DNA of 64,000 nucleotides from Diacronema lutheri (taxonomy: Eukaryota; Haptophyta; Pavlovophyceae; Pavlovales; Pavlovaceae). The position numbers and the translations under genes are program-made. Shown here piece by piece: positions 32,192 to 43,331 of the stretch; position 1 is the first letter of the stretch; each line of letters opens with the position of its first letter. The notes beneath the pieces are model-generated. The model was not told the origin of the DNA and made no database searches. It was given only the letters and a program-made list of their open reading frames with translations. The stretch is taken from positions 62,001-126,000 of the forward strand of contig JAGTXO010000057.1 of the NCBI GenBank assembly GCA_019448385.1, given 5' to 3'.

Positions 32192-33559
32192 TCAACGCCG
32201 GCTGCGCTTCGGCCCGCGCGCGCTGCCGCCGCCGGCACTGGCGCCGGCAGCTCCGCGGGCGGGGGTGCGGGCGCGAGAGCCGCCGCCGCCACCGCCGCCG
32301 CGCCCGCCGCCGTCGTCGCCACCGCCGTCGCCGCCGCCGCCTCCCCCGCCGTCATCGTCGTCGTCGCCGCCGCCGCCTCCGTCGCCGTCGCCGTCACCGT
32401 CGCCCTCGCCGCCGCCGCCGTCGCCGCTGCCGTCGTCGTCGTCGTCGTCGTCGCCCTCGTCGCCCTCGCCGTGCACCATGCGCTCCTCACGCTCCCACAC
32501 CTCGCCGCGCGCCCACCAGGCGAGCACGAGGGCAAAGCGCTCAGGCGTCGACGTGGTGTCGCGCCCGGCCGCGTGCGCCGCAATGTCGTGCACGTCGTAG
32601 ACGATGTTGCGCGCGGCGTTGTAGTCGCGGTGCACGGGCTTCTTGCCGCCGTTGCACGCCGGGCAGATGACGAGCGCGTGCACCGTGCGCGTGCCGCCCT
32701 TTGCCACGGGCAGGCGCGGGTTCTGCGCGAGCTCCGCGCCGCAGCGCTGCAGCCTGCCGCCCTTGGCGAGCCGCGGCATCGAGCAGTGCATCGACGTGTA
32801 CGGCTCGGGTACGAAGACGGCCGCGACGCCGCGCCGCCGCAGCTCGCGCAGCAGCCCCACCTGGAAGGCGGGCGGCGCGCCCTTGGGCTGCGCGCCCCTG
32901 TTGTCGTGCAGCCACTTGCCCACGCACACGAGCAGCCGGTCGCGCGTCACGCCGTCGACGCAGTGCGCCGCGATGAGCGCCTCGGCGACGCGCGCCGCGT
33001 TGGACCGCCCGCCGCTGTCGCGCCGCCAGCGCTCCTTGCGGCGCGCCGGCGCGTCGTACACGTGCTCGGCGGCGCGCTCGCGCACCCGCGCGCTCTCGCG
33101 GTGGAAGGCGAGGAACTCGCCCTCGCCGAGCACCTTGGCGCTGTGCGCCTCGCCAAGCCGCGCCTCGTCCGCCTCCACGCTGAACTCACCGCCGCGCCCG
33201 CCGGTGCGCACGCGCCGCCGCGCCGCGTTGGTCTTGGCCGTCTCGCGCGCAAAGCCCGCGGCGCGCGCGCGCGCGCGTTGCGTGAACTGCCGCCAGACGG
33301 CCGCCCGCCCGACGTGCGCAGAGTAGGTGGTGATGTTGCCCATGTTCGGGTCGGCCGCGACGACGACCGCCTCCTCGACGTCGATCGCCCGCCGCAGCTC
33401 GGAGCCGAGCGCGACGGCGATGCGCCCGTCCGGCCGGCGCCAGCGGTGCAGAACGCTCAAGCCGCCGGCCGGCGCCTGCGTCTTCGGCACGAGGACGGTC
33501 CCGACGGCGTGCACGGCGACGCCAAACGCCGTAGAGGTTTTTCTCAGAGACGCAGGCAT
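32192..33559 (-). CDS. Fanzor (eukaryotic TnpB-like) RNA-guided nuclease, C-terminal half
   Basis: 455 aa from the Met at 33559. RuvC-I: VVVAADPNMGNITTY (D70). Bridge: LLVCVGKWLHDNRG. Then FVPEPYTSMHC with E252 in the Glu-x-x-T-S position that Fanzors use, zinc-ribbon cysteines C259, C273, C299 and C302 (VICPAC), and RuvC-III PVHRDYNAARNIV (D312). The match to the TnpB/Fanzor core (E-[YF]-x-TS...C; CPxC; HRDxNAAxNI) is strong. The N-terminal wedge and recognition domains expected in a whole Fanzor (usually 500-700 aa) are absent; the ORF starts in the flanking repeat. The tail is Asp/Gly-rich and ends in GPKRSRR, a possible nuclear localisation signal. Confidence 0.85.
   Translation of the reverse strand: MPASLRKTSTAFGVAVHAVGTVLVPKTQAPAGGLSVLHRWRRPDGRIAVALGSELRRAIDVEEAVVVAADPNMGNITTYSAHVGRAAVWRQFTQRARARAAGFARETAKTNAARRRVRTGGRGGEFSVEADEARLGEAHSAKVLGEGEFLAFHRESARVRERAAEHVYDAPARRKERWRRDSGGRSNAARVAEALIAAHCVDGVTRDRLLVCVGKWLHDNRGAQPKGAPPAFQVGLLRELRRRGVAAVFVPEPYTSMHCSMPRLAKGGRLQRCGAELAQNPRLPVAKGGTRTVHALVICPACNGGKKPVHRDYNAARNIVYDVHDIAAHAAGRDTTSTPERFALVLAWWARGEVWEREERMVHGEGDEGDDDDDDDGSGDGGGGEGDGDGDGDGGGGGDDDDDGGGGGGGDGGGDDGGGRGGGGGGGSRARTPARGAAGASAGGGSARGPKRSRR
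33540..33556 (+). repeat. Right 17-bp direct repeat (overlaps BEACH stop codon)
   Basis: Exact copy of 30687-30703. On the minus strand it encodes the last codons and TGA stop of the BEACH gene (C-L-R-L-stop), so this copy is probably the original target sequence. Confidence 0.75.
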
Positions 33560-36500
33560 ATGGCCGCGACCCACTCGTCGCGCTCCTGCTCGCCCGCGCA
33601 CACAAAGTTGAACGCGCGCTCGGACGCGACGACTGCTCCGCGCGCGGTGGCGGCGCGCGTGCGCGAAGCGCATCGAAGACTGGCGCAGTCAGCGTGGGCG
33701 CGCGCGCGACTGTACCCGCCGCGCAGCCGCGCGGCGCGCAGCGCACGCGCGCGCCGGCGCGCGCACCCGTGAACGACGCGCGCGCGCGGTGCGGCATGAG
33801 CGGCTCGTCGATGGCGCGCACGGCCGAGCATTCGCTCAGCTCGATGCACTGCGCGGCAGCAGGCGGCCGCCGCGCGACACGCGGCGGCGAGCGGCGCAAG
33901 GGCGCGCGTGCTCGCGTGAGCGCGAGCGCAAGTGCGGCTGCGGCGCGCGCGCGCGCGCGCGCGCGCGCGGCCTCGGCTGCGGCTGCGCGGCCTCTCGCCT
34001 CGGTCGGCTCGGCGTAGGTCTGCTGCTGCTTGAAGGTGAGCAGCTGCGCGGGCGTGAGCACGAGCCAGCGCAGCCGGAACTGCTTGAGCCGCGCCGACTG
34101 CTTATACACGCGGCCCTCGTGCTGCACGCACTCGCTCACGCGCCGAGCGGCCGTCGCGGCGCTGGGTTGCGCAGAGAGGGGCGGCGGCAGCGCGGGCAGC
34201 GCCCACGAGAAGACGCAGCCCGCCGCGTCCGCGCTCCACAGCACGCGCCCGTGCCCGTCGTCCGCCGTGCACAGCGCGACGACCGCGCTGCAGCCGTGCG
34301 CCAGGCCGGGCGGCAGCCGCGCCTCCACAATCTCGACGAGCGCGCCGCACGCCGACGCACCGTTCATGGCACGCGCAGCTGCGCCTAACTCGCCCGCCGA
34401 CGCCCCGTTGGCATCGCCGCCGCTGCCGGCGGGTGCGGCCAGCGACGCGGCCGGCGCGCCCACCGACGCGGGCGCGGCCGCGCTCGCGTCGGCCGGCGCC
34501 GCGTTCTCCGCCGCGCCGCGCGCCGCGCCGGCCGCGCCGCCGAGCGCCCACCAGCGAATACTCCCGTCAGCATGGCCGCTCACGATGAATGGCCGCCCGG
34601 GCAGGGCGACGCGCTGCCATTCGGCAGCGCGCACAAACGCGGCGGTGCGGAAGGCCTCGGCGGCGGGGAGCGCGTCGCGCGTGCGCGCGCGCAGCTCGCC
34701 GTTCACGCCCCACAGCCCGAGCCGCGCGCCGCTCGCCGCGAGCACCTCCGCCGCGTCAGCGTCGACGACGACCGCGACCGCGCCCGCGCCGTCCGGCGGC
34801 GCGCGCGCCGGCGCGCCGCGCGTCGGCGCGGGCGGCGCGCCATGCGCATCGGCCGGGCGGAGGCTGTGCGCGTGCAGCAGCTGCCGGCGCTGCAGATCCC
34901 ACGTGAGCACGCGCCCGCTCTCGTCCGCGCTCGCGCCGACGCCCAGCTCGGGGCAGAGCGCGAGCGCGCGCACCGCACGCTCGCCGTGGCCGACGATGCG
35001 GCCGGCCCATGCGAGCGCGCGCGCGGCGGACGCCGTCCCGGCGGCGGACGCGGCCGCGCTCGGCTTGGCCGCGCGCCACAGCCCTATGACGTTATCCGCG
35101 CCCGCCGTCGCGACCATGGAGCCGTCGGGCGCCGCGGCGACGAGCCGCACGGGCGACGTGAGCGCGCTCGTGTACCGGCCGACGTGCAGCAGCGCGCGCG
35201 GCTGGGGCGCCGTCACGGCCGCCGTCGAGGGCGCGGACGCGACGCTCGGCGCGCGCGCGCGGCCGGCGCTCGCGCTGCTGCTGCCGCTGCCGTCGCGGGC
35301 GAGCCCGCCGCAGCCGCCGCTCCCGCCGTCCGCGCCGCCCGCGCCCGCGTCGGCAACGCGTGGCGCGCACGCCTCCGCCTCGGCCGGGCCAACGGCAGAT
35401 GGGGCGCTGCAGCTGCCGCTGCCGCCAGGCGTCGCGCCGCGCGCACCCGCCGGTACGGCCGGCGCCATCGGCGCCATCGTGATCGCGCCGGCGAGCGCGG
35501 ATCCGACGGCCACAGCGACGCCCGCCGCAGCGGCCGCGAGCGCGTCGGTGCCGGCGGGCTGCGCCGAGCCGCGCGCGGCGGGCGCGCCGTCGGAGCTCGC
35601 CGCCGACGGCTGCCGCGTCGGCGGCCGCGGCGCGTCGCGCGCGTCGGCGGGCGGCAGCGGGTGCAGCCGTCCAACGAGCGCGCGCACCGCGCCGTCCCAC
35701 GCGCCCCAGCCGATCAGCTCGGCGCGCGGCGCGCGCCAGATGGTGGTGCACGGCGGCGCGAGCAGCAGCCCAACGGCGGCGCCGCCGCCGAAGCCGCCGC
35801 CGCCGCCTCCACCGCGCGCCATGCCCGCCGCCGGGCGCGCCACGACGGCGATCTCGCGGATCGCGCCGGCGGGCTCGGCGTGCTCGGCGCGCGGGCGCAG
35901 GCGCGCGGTTCGCTCCCAGCGCTCGAGGAGCGGCGGGAGCTGCGCGCGCAGCAGCGTGTGCCTCTGCGCGTGCGGCGCGGCGAAAAGCTGCGATGGCGTC
36001 TGCCCAAAGTGGCACAGCTGGCCGACGATGCGCGCGCGCTCGGCCGGGTCGGACGCGGACGCCGCGTCGGCGCGGCCGGCGTAGGTGAGGTAGTAGAAGA
36101 CGTTGAGCGCCTCCTCCGCGCCGCGCCCCGTCTGCTTGTGCCCAAAGACGAGGTCGATCCAGCCGTGCAGGTGCGCCGAGCAGTAGGCCGACTCGAGCGA
36201 CGCGCGCATCGCGCGCACAAAAGTGGCCGCGCAGCCGCGCGCCCACGGCGGCAGCTCGACGTCGCCGACGCGCAGCCCGTCCTGCCGCCGGCCGAGCGGC
36301 AGCTCGTGCGCGTTGAGCAAAAAGTCGGGCATGTAGTAGAACTCGGGGATCAGCTCCTTGACGCAGCCCGTGTCGCAGCCGCGCTCGCCCGACGCGAGCG
36401 CCCACTCCTCGCGCACCGAGTGGAAGAGGCGGTCGGCGTGGTCGAAGCGTCCCTCCTGCAGCGCGCGGTGCATCGCGGAGAAGGGCTGCAGCCGCACGAG

Positions 36501-36954
36501 GAAGGACGTGACGAGCGCAGCCGACGAGTAGTGCGTGCCGTAGTGGAACGGCGGGATCGACGCGTCGTCCCACCCGGCGTACCGCTCGGCGAAGCGGCGC
36601 GCGCGCTCGGCGGTCTGCGCACCCATTGGCTTGGAAAGGTCTCGGAAGGTTCCAGGCTGCGAGAGGTCGAGGGTCTCGCTCGAGTAGTCGCGCAGCACCC
36701 ACGGCATCACCGGGTACTGCGTCAGGTCGGACGTGCTGCGCCCGGCGAGGGTGTTGAGCGCCATCAGATAGTCAAAGTTGGACAGTCGGCCGTCCTGCCA
36801 GCGCGTGCTCTTGTCGCGCAGCCACGAGCGAGCCGCCCAGCCCATACTGCCGCTGCCGCCCGAGCCCGCCGCGTCCACGAGCGACGCGGCCGCGCGCGCC
36901 GCCGCGTCGTCGCACGCGCCGCCCGCGCGAAAGGCGCCGACGCCGAGCGCGCCG

Positions 36955-36986
<32 letters not shown>

Positions 36987-39900
36987 GCCACCACCGCCAC
37001 CGCGCTCGCCTGGCGCGCCGTCGCCGCCACCCAGCGCGCCCGCCGCGCTGCCACCGCCGAGCGCGAGCCCGTCAACGACGCCGCCGACCGCGGCCTCGCC
37101 CAGCCCAGTAAGCAGCCCGCCGGCCGCGTTCTGCGCGGCGACGCCGAGGCCGCCGAGCCCGCCCGCGCTCGGCGGCTGCAACGCCGCGAGCCCGCACAGC
37201 CGGCGGTGGAGGCCATCGCGCGCCTCCCGCCCCGCGCGCAGCGCGAGCAGGCACGCGCCGCCGTCGGCGAAGAGCAGCTCGAGCGCGCACGGCTGCAGCG
37301 CGTGCTGCCGGCCGTACACGCCGACGACGGCCTCAAAGGGCCAGCGCTCGTACTCGGCGCTCGTGCGCTCGTCCCACCACGCGCCGCGCGCGCGCGAGCC
37401 GGACGCCGCCGACGCCGCCGCCGCGCCTGCGCGCGCGAGCGCGCTAGGCCGCGCGAGCGCGCGCTCGTCGCCGACGCCCTCGGCCGCGGGCGCGCCGGCC
37501 GCGAGCGCGAGCGCCGCGGCCGACGCCGCCGGTTTGATTGGCCGCGCGTACGCGGCGGCGGGCCCATACGGCGCGCCATCCGCGCCGCCGCCGCTGCCAC
37601 CGCCACGCCCGCCGTCCGGCGGCGCCGCGCCGCCGCCGTCCGCGCCGTCGCCGTCCGCGCCGCCGTCCGCCGCCGCGGCCGCGACCGCGTCCTCGCCGTC
37701 GAGGAGCTCGTGGTCGGCGAGCAGGCAGAGCGTCGTCCGCTCGACGACGAGGACGGCGGGCAGCGGCTCCATCCCGCGCAGCGCGCAGAGCAGCACCGCG
37801 TAGCAATCCGCGTGGCACACGTCCACCGCCGAGTCGACGAGCGTCGCGACGAGGCTCGCGCGCGCGCGCGAGGCCGGCGAGCCGAGCGGCGCGTCGTGTG
37901 GCGGAGCGAGCGAGGGCGGGCTGAGCGCGCGGAACGCCGCGGCCGATGCGGCGGAGGACGAGACGGCACGCGCGCCGCGCGCGGCGGGCGACGTGCGCCC
38001 CGAGCTCGCGCGCGGGACGCACGCGCCGTCGGCGGGCGGCGCCGCCGCGCCGTCCGTGCGCGGCGCGCGCGCCGAGCCGGGCGTGCGGACGGGCGGCGGG
38101 CGCGTGGCGGGTGCGGCGGCGGGCGCGGCGGCGGGCGCGGCGGCGGGCGCGGCGGCGGGCGCGGCGGCGGGCGTGGCGGCGGGCGCGGCGGCGGGCGCGG
38201 CGACGGGCACGGGCGCGTCCGCGTCCGTGCCGGTGTGCCCCGCCTCCGCCTGCACATCCACACCCGCCGAGGCGGTGACGGCTGCGGCGACGGCGGCGGC
38301 CGGCGGCGCGCCCACCGCCGCGCGCACGCCGGCGGTGCCGTCGAAGGGCGACGCGGCGGGCGGCGCGGCGGGGCGCGTCCATCGAACGACGTGCTCGTGC
38401 CTGAGGAGCTCCGCGGGCGTGCGCTCGAGGCGCCTGCGCACGAGGGTCGGCCGCAGCACGCACCGCGCGTCGAGGCGCCAGCCACGCGCCGAGTCGCCGA
38501 GCGGTAGCGCGTAACCGCCGGCCGCGCGCCAACTGAGGGCGTGGGCGCAGCAGAGCGACTGCAACGACACCTCGGCGCGGCGCGCGCGCGCGCGGCTCGC
38601 CGCGTCGGCGGCGCGCGCGCGGCGCGCCGTCGCGCGCGCGGCGGCGCTCGCCTCGCGCCGGCACGCGTCGAGCAGCGCCGCGCGCCTCCGCCGGTCCGCG
38701 TCGGCCGCCGCGTCGTGGCGCTCGGCGCGCGCGCCGAGCGCGCGCGCCGCCGCGCCGTCGTGACGCGCGCCGGCGTCGCGCGCGGCGCGCACCCATGCGC
38801 TCCACGCGGCGAGCGGCGCCTGGCGCAACGACCCCTCGAGCAGCGCCGCGTGGTCACCGTGCGCAAGCCAGCCGGCGAACGCGCCCGCGCGCGCCTCGCG
38901 CAGCGCGACAAGCGCGGCGCGCGCGCCCGCGTCCGCCGCCGAGCGCGCGCCGTCGGGCGCGCCGTGCGCGAGCGGCGCGAGGAGCCAGTCGTACGCGAGG
39001 AGGGGCGCGAAACGGAGCAGGGCGCCTGCCGCAATCTGCCGCTCGGCGTGCCGCCACAGCCGCGAGAGCAGCCAGCCGAGCGCGAGCGCGCGCGCCTGCA
39101 GCGGCAGAGGCACCGCGCCGTCGCCGTCGCCGTCCGCCGGGCCCGGCGCGCCGCCGCCGTCGGCGGCGGCGGCGGCGGCGGCGACGTCGGCGGCGACGTG
39201 CGCGCGCGGCGGCCGGCCGTCGAGCAGCAGCGCGGTCGCCGCGCCCGCGTTGGCGAGCAGCGCGCTGAGCGCAACCAAGTCGCCCTCCCCGCCGTCTGGC
39301 CGCGCGCCGCCGGCGGCCGGCGCGTCGCCGAGCGCGTGAGCCGCCGAGCCGAGCGCCGCGTCGAGCGCGAGCATCCGCAGCGTGTCGTGCCGCGAGAGGG
39401 AGTGCTCGAGCGGCGCGGCGCTATGCACGGTGTGCATCGCGAGCGCACCCGCTGATGCGCCCGACGCGCCGGCCGCGCCGGCCTGCGCGCCGGGCTCGGG
39501 CGCAATGGCACGCGGCGCGCCCAACGTTGGCGCCACGGCGTGCGCAGCCGCGCTCTCCGCGCCAATGGCGGACGCGCCGACGGCGGGCTGGCCGCTGGCG
39601 GCAAACGCGGCGGCGCGGCAGCCGCCGCTCAGCCAGCCGCCGAGCGCGCCGCCCACCGCACGCAAACCGCCGGCCGCCGCGCCGGCCGCGCCGGCCGCGC
39701 CGGCCGCGCCGGCCACGCCGCCGCCGCCGCGCGCGGACGGCGCGACCGCGTCGACGCCGCCGGCGCAGGCCCGGCTACCGCCGCCGCCGCCGCCGGCGGG
39801 CGGGAGCGCAAACCCGCCGGGCGCAAAGCTCGAAACGACCGCCTGCCCGAGGCCCGTGCGCGCCAGCAGCGAGCCGACGTTCCCGAGCGCGGCGGTGCCC

Positions 39901-41727
39901 ATCTGCCCGACGTGGCTCATCACGGCGCGCACGCGCCCGCGACCGGTGTCGCCCTCGCGGCCGGCCCAGCGCAAACCGACCGACGCGGCGTCGATGAGCG
40001 CGCCGCAGAGCGCGCCAAGCTCGGCCGTGTGCGGCTGCGCGCCCGCCGCCGCGCAGCCGCGCGCCACCGCCGCGCGCAGCTCGAGCAGCCGCCGCAGCGC
40101 GTGCGCGAGCGCGCCAAGCACGGGCGCCGCCGCCTCGCCGCCGCGCGTCGCGCGCGGCTCGCGCGCGCCCGACGGCGCGCCGCCGCCGCTGTTGGCGCCG
40201 TCGGCGCCGCGCGCGCACGCGCTGAGCGCGCCGCCGCCGTGCGCGCCGCCGTGCCCCTCGCCGAGCAGCTCGTGCAGCGACAGCGCAAATTGCGCGCCGA
40301 GGGCGTGCGCGCGCGAGAGGCGCGCGACCGCGCCGGCGGCGGCGTCGTCGTCGCCCGCCGCGCCGCCGGCGCGCTCGGCGAGCGCATCGACGAGCGCGTC
40401 GACGAGCGCGGCCGCGGCCGGCGCGCCGAGCGCACCCGCGCAGCGCACGGCGTGCGCGAGCGCGACGCCCGCCGTGCGCGCCGCCTCGGCGCCGAGCGCG
40501 TGCGCCGTCGCCTCGCCGTCGCCGCCGTCGGCGCGCGAGCCGCCCGTGCGCGCGCGCGCGAGCGCGCGCGCCGCGTCGAGCCGCGCGCCGCCGAGCGCGA
40601 CGGCCGCGCCGATCAGCTCGCATAGATCGGCGCCGAGCGGGCGCGCCTGCCACGCGCTCGCGCCGCCGCCGGCGCCGCCGCCCGCCGCGGCGGCCGTCCG
40701 GCCGTGCGCGCGCACCATTTGCGCGCAGAGCTGGAGGAGGACCTCGAGGAGCGACGCGTACCGGTCGGAGGCGGCGAGCGTGCGCGAGACGAGCGCGCTG
40801 TCGGTCGCGCCGTCGGTCGCGCCGTCGCCGCTGCCGTCGCCGCTGCCGTCGGGAGGCCGCGGCGGCGTCGGCGGCGATGGCGGCGCGCAGAGCTCGCGCA
40901 GCGCGCGCACGTGACACTCGCGGGCGCGCGCCGCCGCGCAGTGCAGCGAGAGGGCGAGCAGCTCGCCGTCCGCGACGCCGTCGGCGGGCGGCGCCGGCCG
41001 CGCCGCCGCGACGAGCTCGGCGAGCACGGCGGCGCGCAGCTCAGCGGCGTGCGCGCACGGCGGCGCGCGCGACACGGGCGCGGGCGCGGCGCCGAGCGCA
41101 GCGCAGAGCAGCACGCGGTGGAGCTCGGGCAGGTCGGCGTGCTCGACGAGCAGACAGCGCGCGTCGGCGAAACAGAAGGTCGACGCGGCCACGTGCTGCG
41201 CGGCGAGCGCGCGCACGCCCGCCGCCGCGGCCGTCGAGCCGCTCGCGCCGCCGAGCGGGCCCGCGTCGGCGTCGGCGGCGCGCGCGAGGTGCAGCGTCGT
41301 GCACAGCAGCCGCACCGCCGCGCAAACAGTGCGCGCGCGCGCGCCGCGGTGCAAAAAGTGGAGCAGCGCGCCCGGCTGCAGCGCGAGGAGCAGCGGCTGG
41401 GCGGACAAAGCGCCCACGCCCTGCGCGCCCACGCCGCCCGCCTCACACCCGGCAAGGCCCGTCGCGCGCAGGAGGAGCGCATGCAGTCCGGCGAGCAGCT
41501 CCTCGCGCAACCGGACGAGCGGCGCCTCCGCCGCCTCGTCGCGCGCGAGCGAGCCGAGCAGCGCGTGCGATGTCACGCCGTGCAGCCGGCCGCCGACCGC
41601 CGGTTGGCCCTCGAGCGCGCACGCCCACAGGCCGACGAGGAAGCGGACGCCGCGCCGCTGCAGCGCGCCCCGCGCGCTCGCGTCGGCGAGCGCTGCCGCC
41701 GCCGCCGCCGCCGCCGCCGGCCGCTCG

Positions 41728-41765
<38 letters not shown>

Positions 41766-43290
41766 TGCGCGCGCGCCCGCGCCCGCCGCGCGCGCCGCCT
41801 CGGCGCGCAGCGCGCGCGACACGGCGCCAAACGCACCCGCCCCAACGAGGGCGCGCGCGTTCCACGCGCGCGCGCGCGGCGGCCCCGCGAGTAGCCTGCA
41901 CAGCGCGCCGAGCCAGCGCGCGCCCACGGTGGGCGCCTGCGCCACCCACAGCGCGTCGTCGAGCAGCAGCGCGCTCGCCGCGCGTGCATCGACGACGATC
42001 GCATGTCGGCTCCACGGCCCGCCCGCGCGGCCGTCGTCGGCGGCGTCGGCGACGAGCGCGTCGGCGCACGCGTCCGATTCGTCGCCGTCGTCGCCGTCGC
42101 CGCCGCCGCCGCCCTCCGCGCGCGCCGCGCGCGCACGCTCGTGCCACGCGCACAGCGCGTCGGCGGTGTTGCGCTCTTGCGCCGACGGCCAGCGCGCGCC
42201 GCCGGGCGCGCGCGCGCCGTCGCGCAGCGCGCCGCCGTCGACGCAGAGCGCGAGAAGGCAGTCCGCGCCGAGGGGCTCGAGCAGCAGCGCGCCGCAGCCT
42301 GCCTTGCGCTTGAGCGAGTGCGCGAGCAGCTCGTAGGCGCACGTGCCGCCGCCGCCGCCGCCGCCGCCGCCTGGCGCGGGCAGCGCGCCGGCCTCCACGT
42401 CCGCGCCGCGCGCGGACGCGGCGCCGGCGCCGTGCGCGAGCGCGACGACGAGCGCGAGCGACGCGGACGCGTCCGCCGGCGTGGCCGCCGCCTCGACGAG
42501 CGCAACGAGCGCCGACCAGCCGCCCACCGCCGCGAGGGACGCGCGCGCGCTCGGCGCGCGCGGCACCACGACCGCGCCACCGCGCAGCAGCGCGCGCGCG
42601 CAACCGCCGGGCGGCAGCGCCGCGCGCGCCGAGGCGCGCGGCGGGTGCGCCTCGCCCACGTCGAGGCCAACGAGCGCGAGCGGCGGCTCGGCGGCGGACG
42701 CGATCGGATCGGCGGCGCGCGCGGGTGACGGCGGTGGGAGCGCCGCGCCGCCACCGTCGCGCGCGCCGTCGACGTCGGCCGCCGCGTCGGCGACGGGCTC
42801 GGGCTGCGCGCGCGGCGCGCGGCCGCGCTCGCGCGCGTCCTCGTCAAAGCGCGCCGTCCTGCCCGCGTCGAATGCGAAGAGGACGCACTCCGAAGGCAGC
42901 CAGTGGAAGGGGCATGCGACGGAGGGGCCGGGCCCACCGCCGTGCAGCACGCCCGATGCCGTCGACGCCGCCGCCGCCGCCGCCGCGCCGCCGCCGCCGC
43001 CGCCGCCGCCGCCGTTGGTCACCTCGCGCGCCGCCGCGCCCGCGCGCTCGCCGCCGCCGCCGCCGCCACCGCCACCGCCACCCACGTCGCCGCCGCGCGC
43101 CGCGTGCACATCGTCGGGCGCGCCTCGCGCCGCTGCGCCGAGCGCGCGCAGCTCGCCGCCGCCATGCTCACGCAGCCAGCATGACGCAAGCTCGGCGGCC
43201 GCCAGCTCGCGCACGCCTCCGCCGGCGGCGAGCGTGGCGGCGGCGACGGCGCCGGCTGACGTGCTGCCCGCGTCCATCTGCGCGAGCAGC

Positions 43291-43331
<41 letters not shown>

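Larger units (their letters stand above)
30704..33539. mobile_element. Fanzor-bearing transposable element
   Basis: A 2,836-bp block lies between identical 17-bp direct repeats. It carries a PD-(D/E)XK-like ORF reading rightward from the left edge and a Fanzor/TnpB-type nuclease ORF reading leftward from the right edge, so the two converge. No terminal inverted repeats, poly-A tail, reverse transcriptase or classical transposase was seen. Without the block, the BEACH stop codon would sit about 85 bp from the SRCR start, a spacing typical of this window. Identical flanking repeats suggest a recent insertion. The carrier mechanism is unknown. Confidence 0.7.

Noticed and set aside
30687-33556. 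LTR or LINE element at the Fanzor locus
   Set aside because: The direct repeats are only 17 bp, with no reverse transcriptase, integrase, gag or poly-A tail.
34572-38507. A 1,300-codon open frame on the plus strand opposite the BEACH gene, and many like it
   Set aside because: GC-rich coding DNA leaves long stop-free antisense frames. These are Arg/Ala/Gly-rich with no domain, and the opposite strand has clear BEACH, PH and WD40 motifs.
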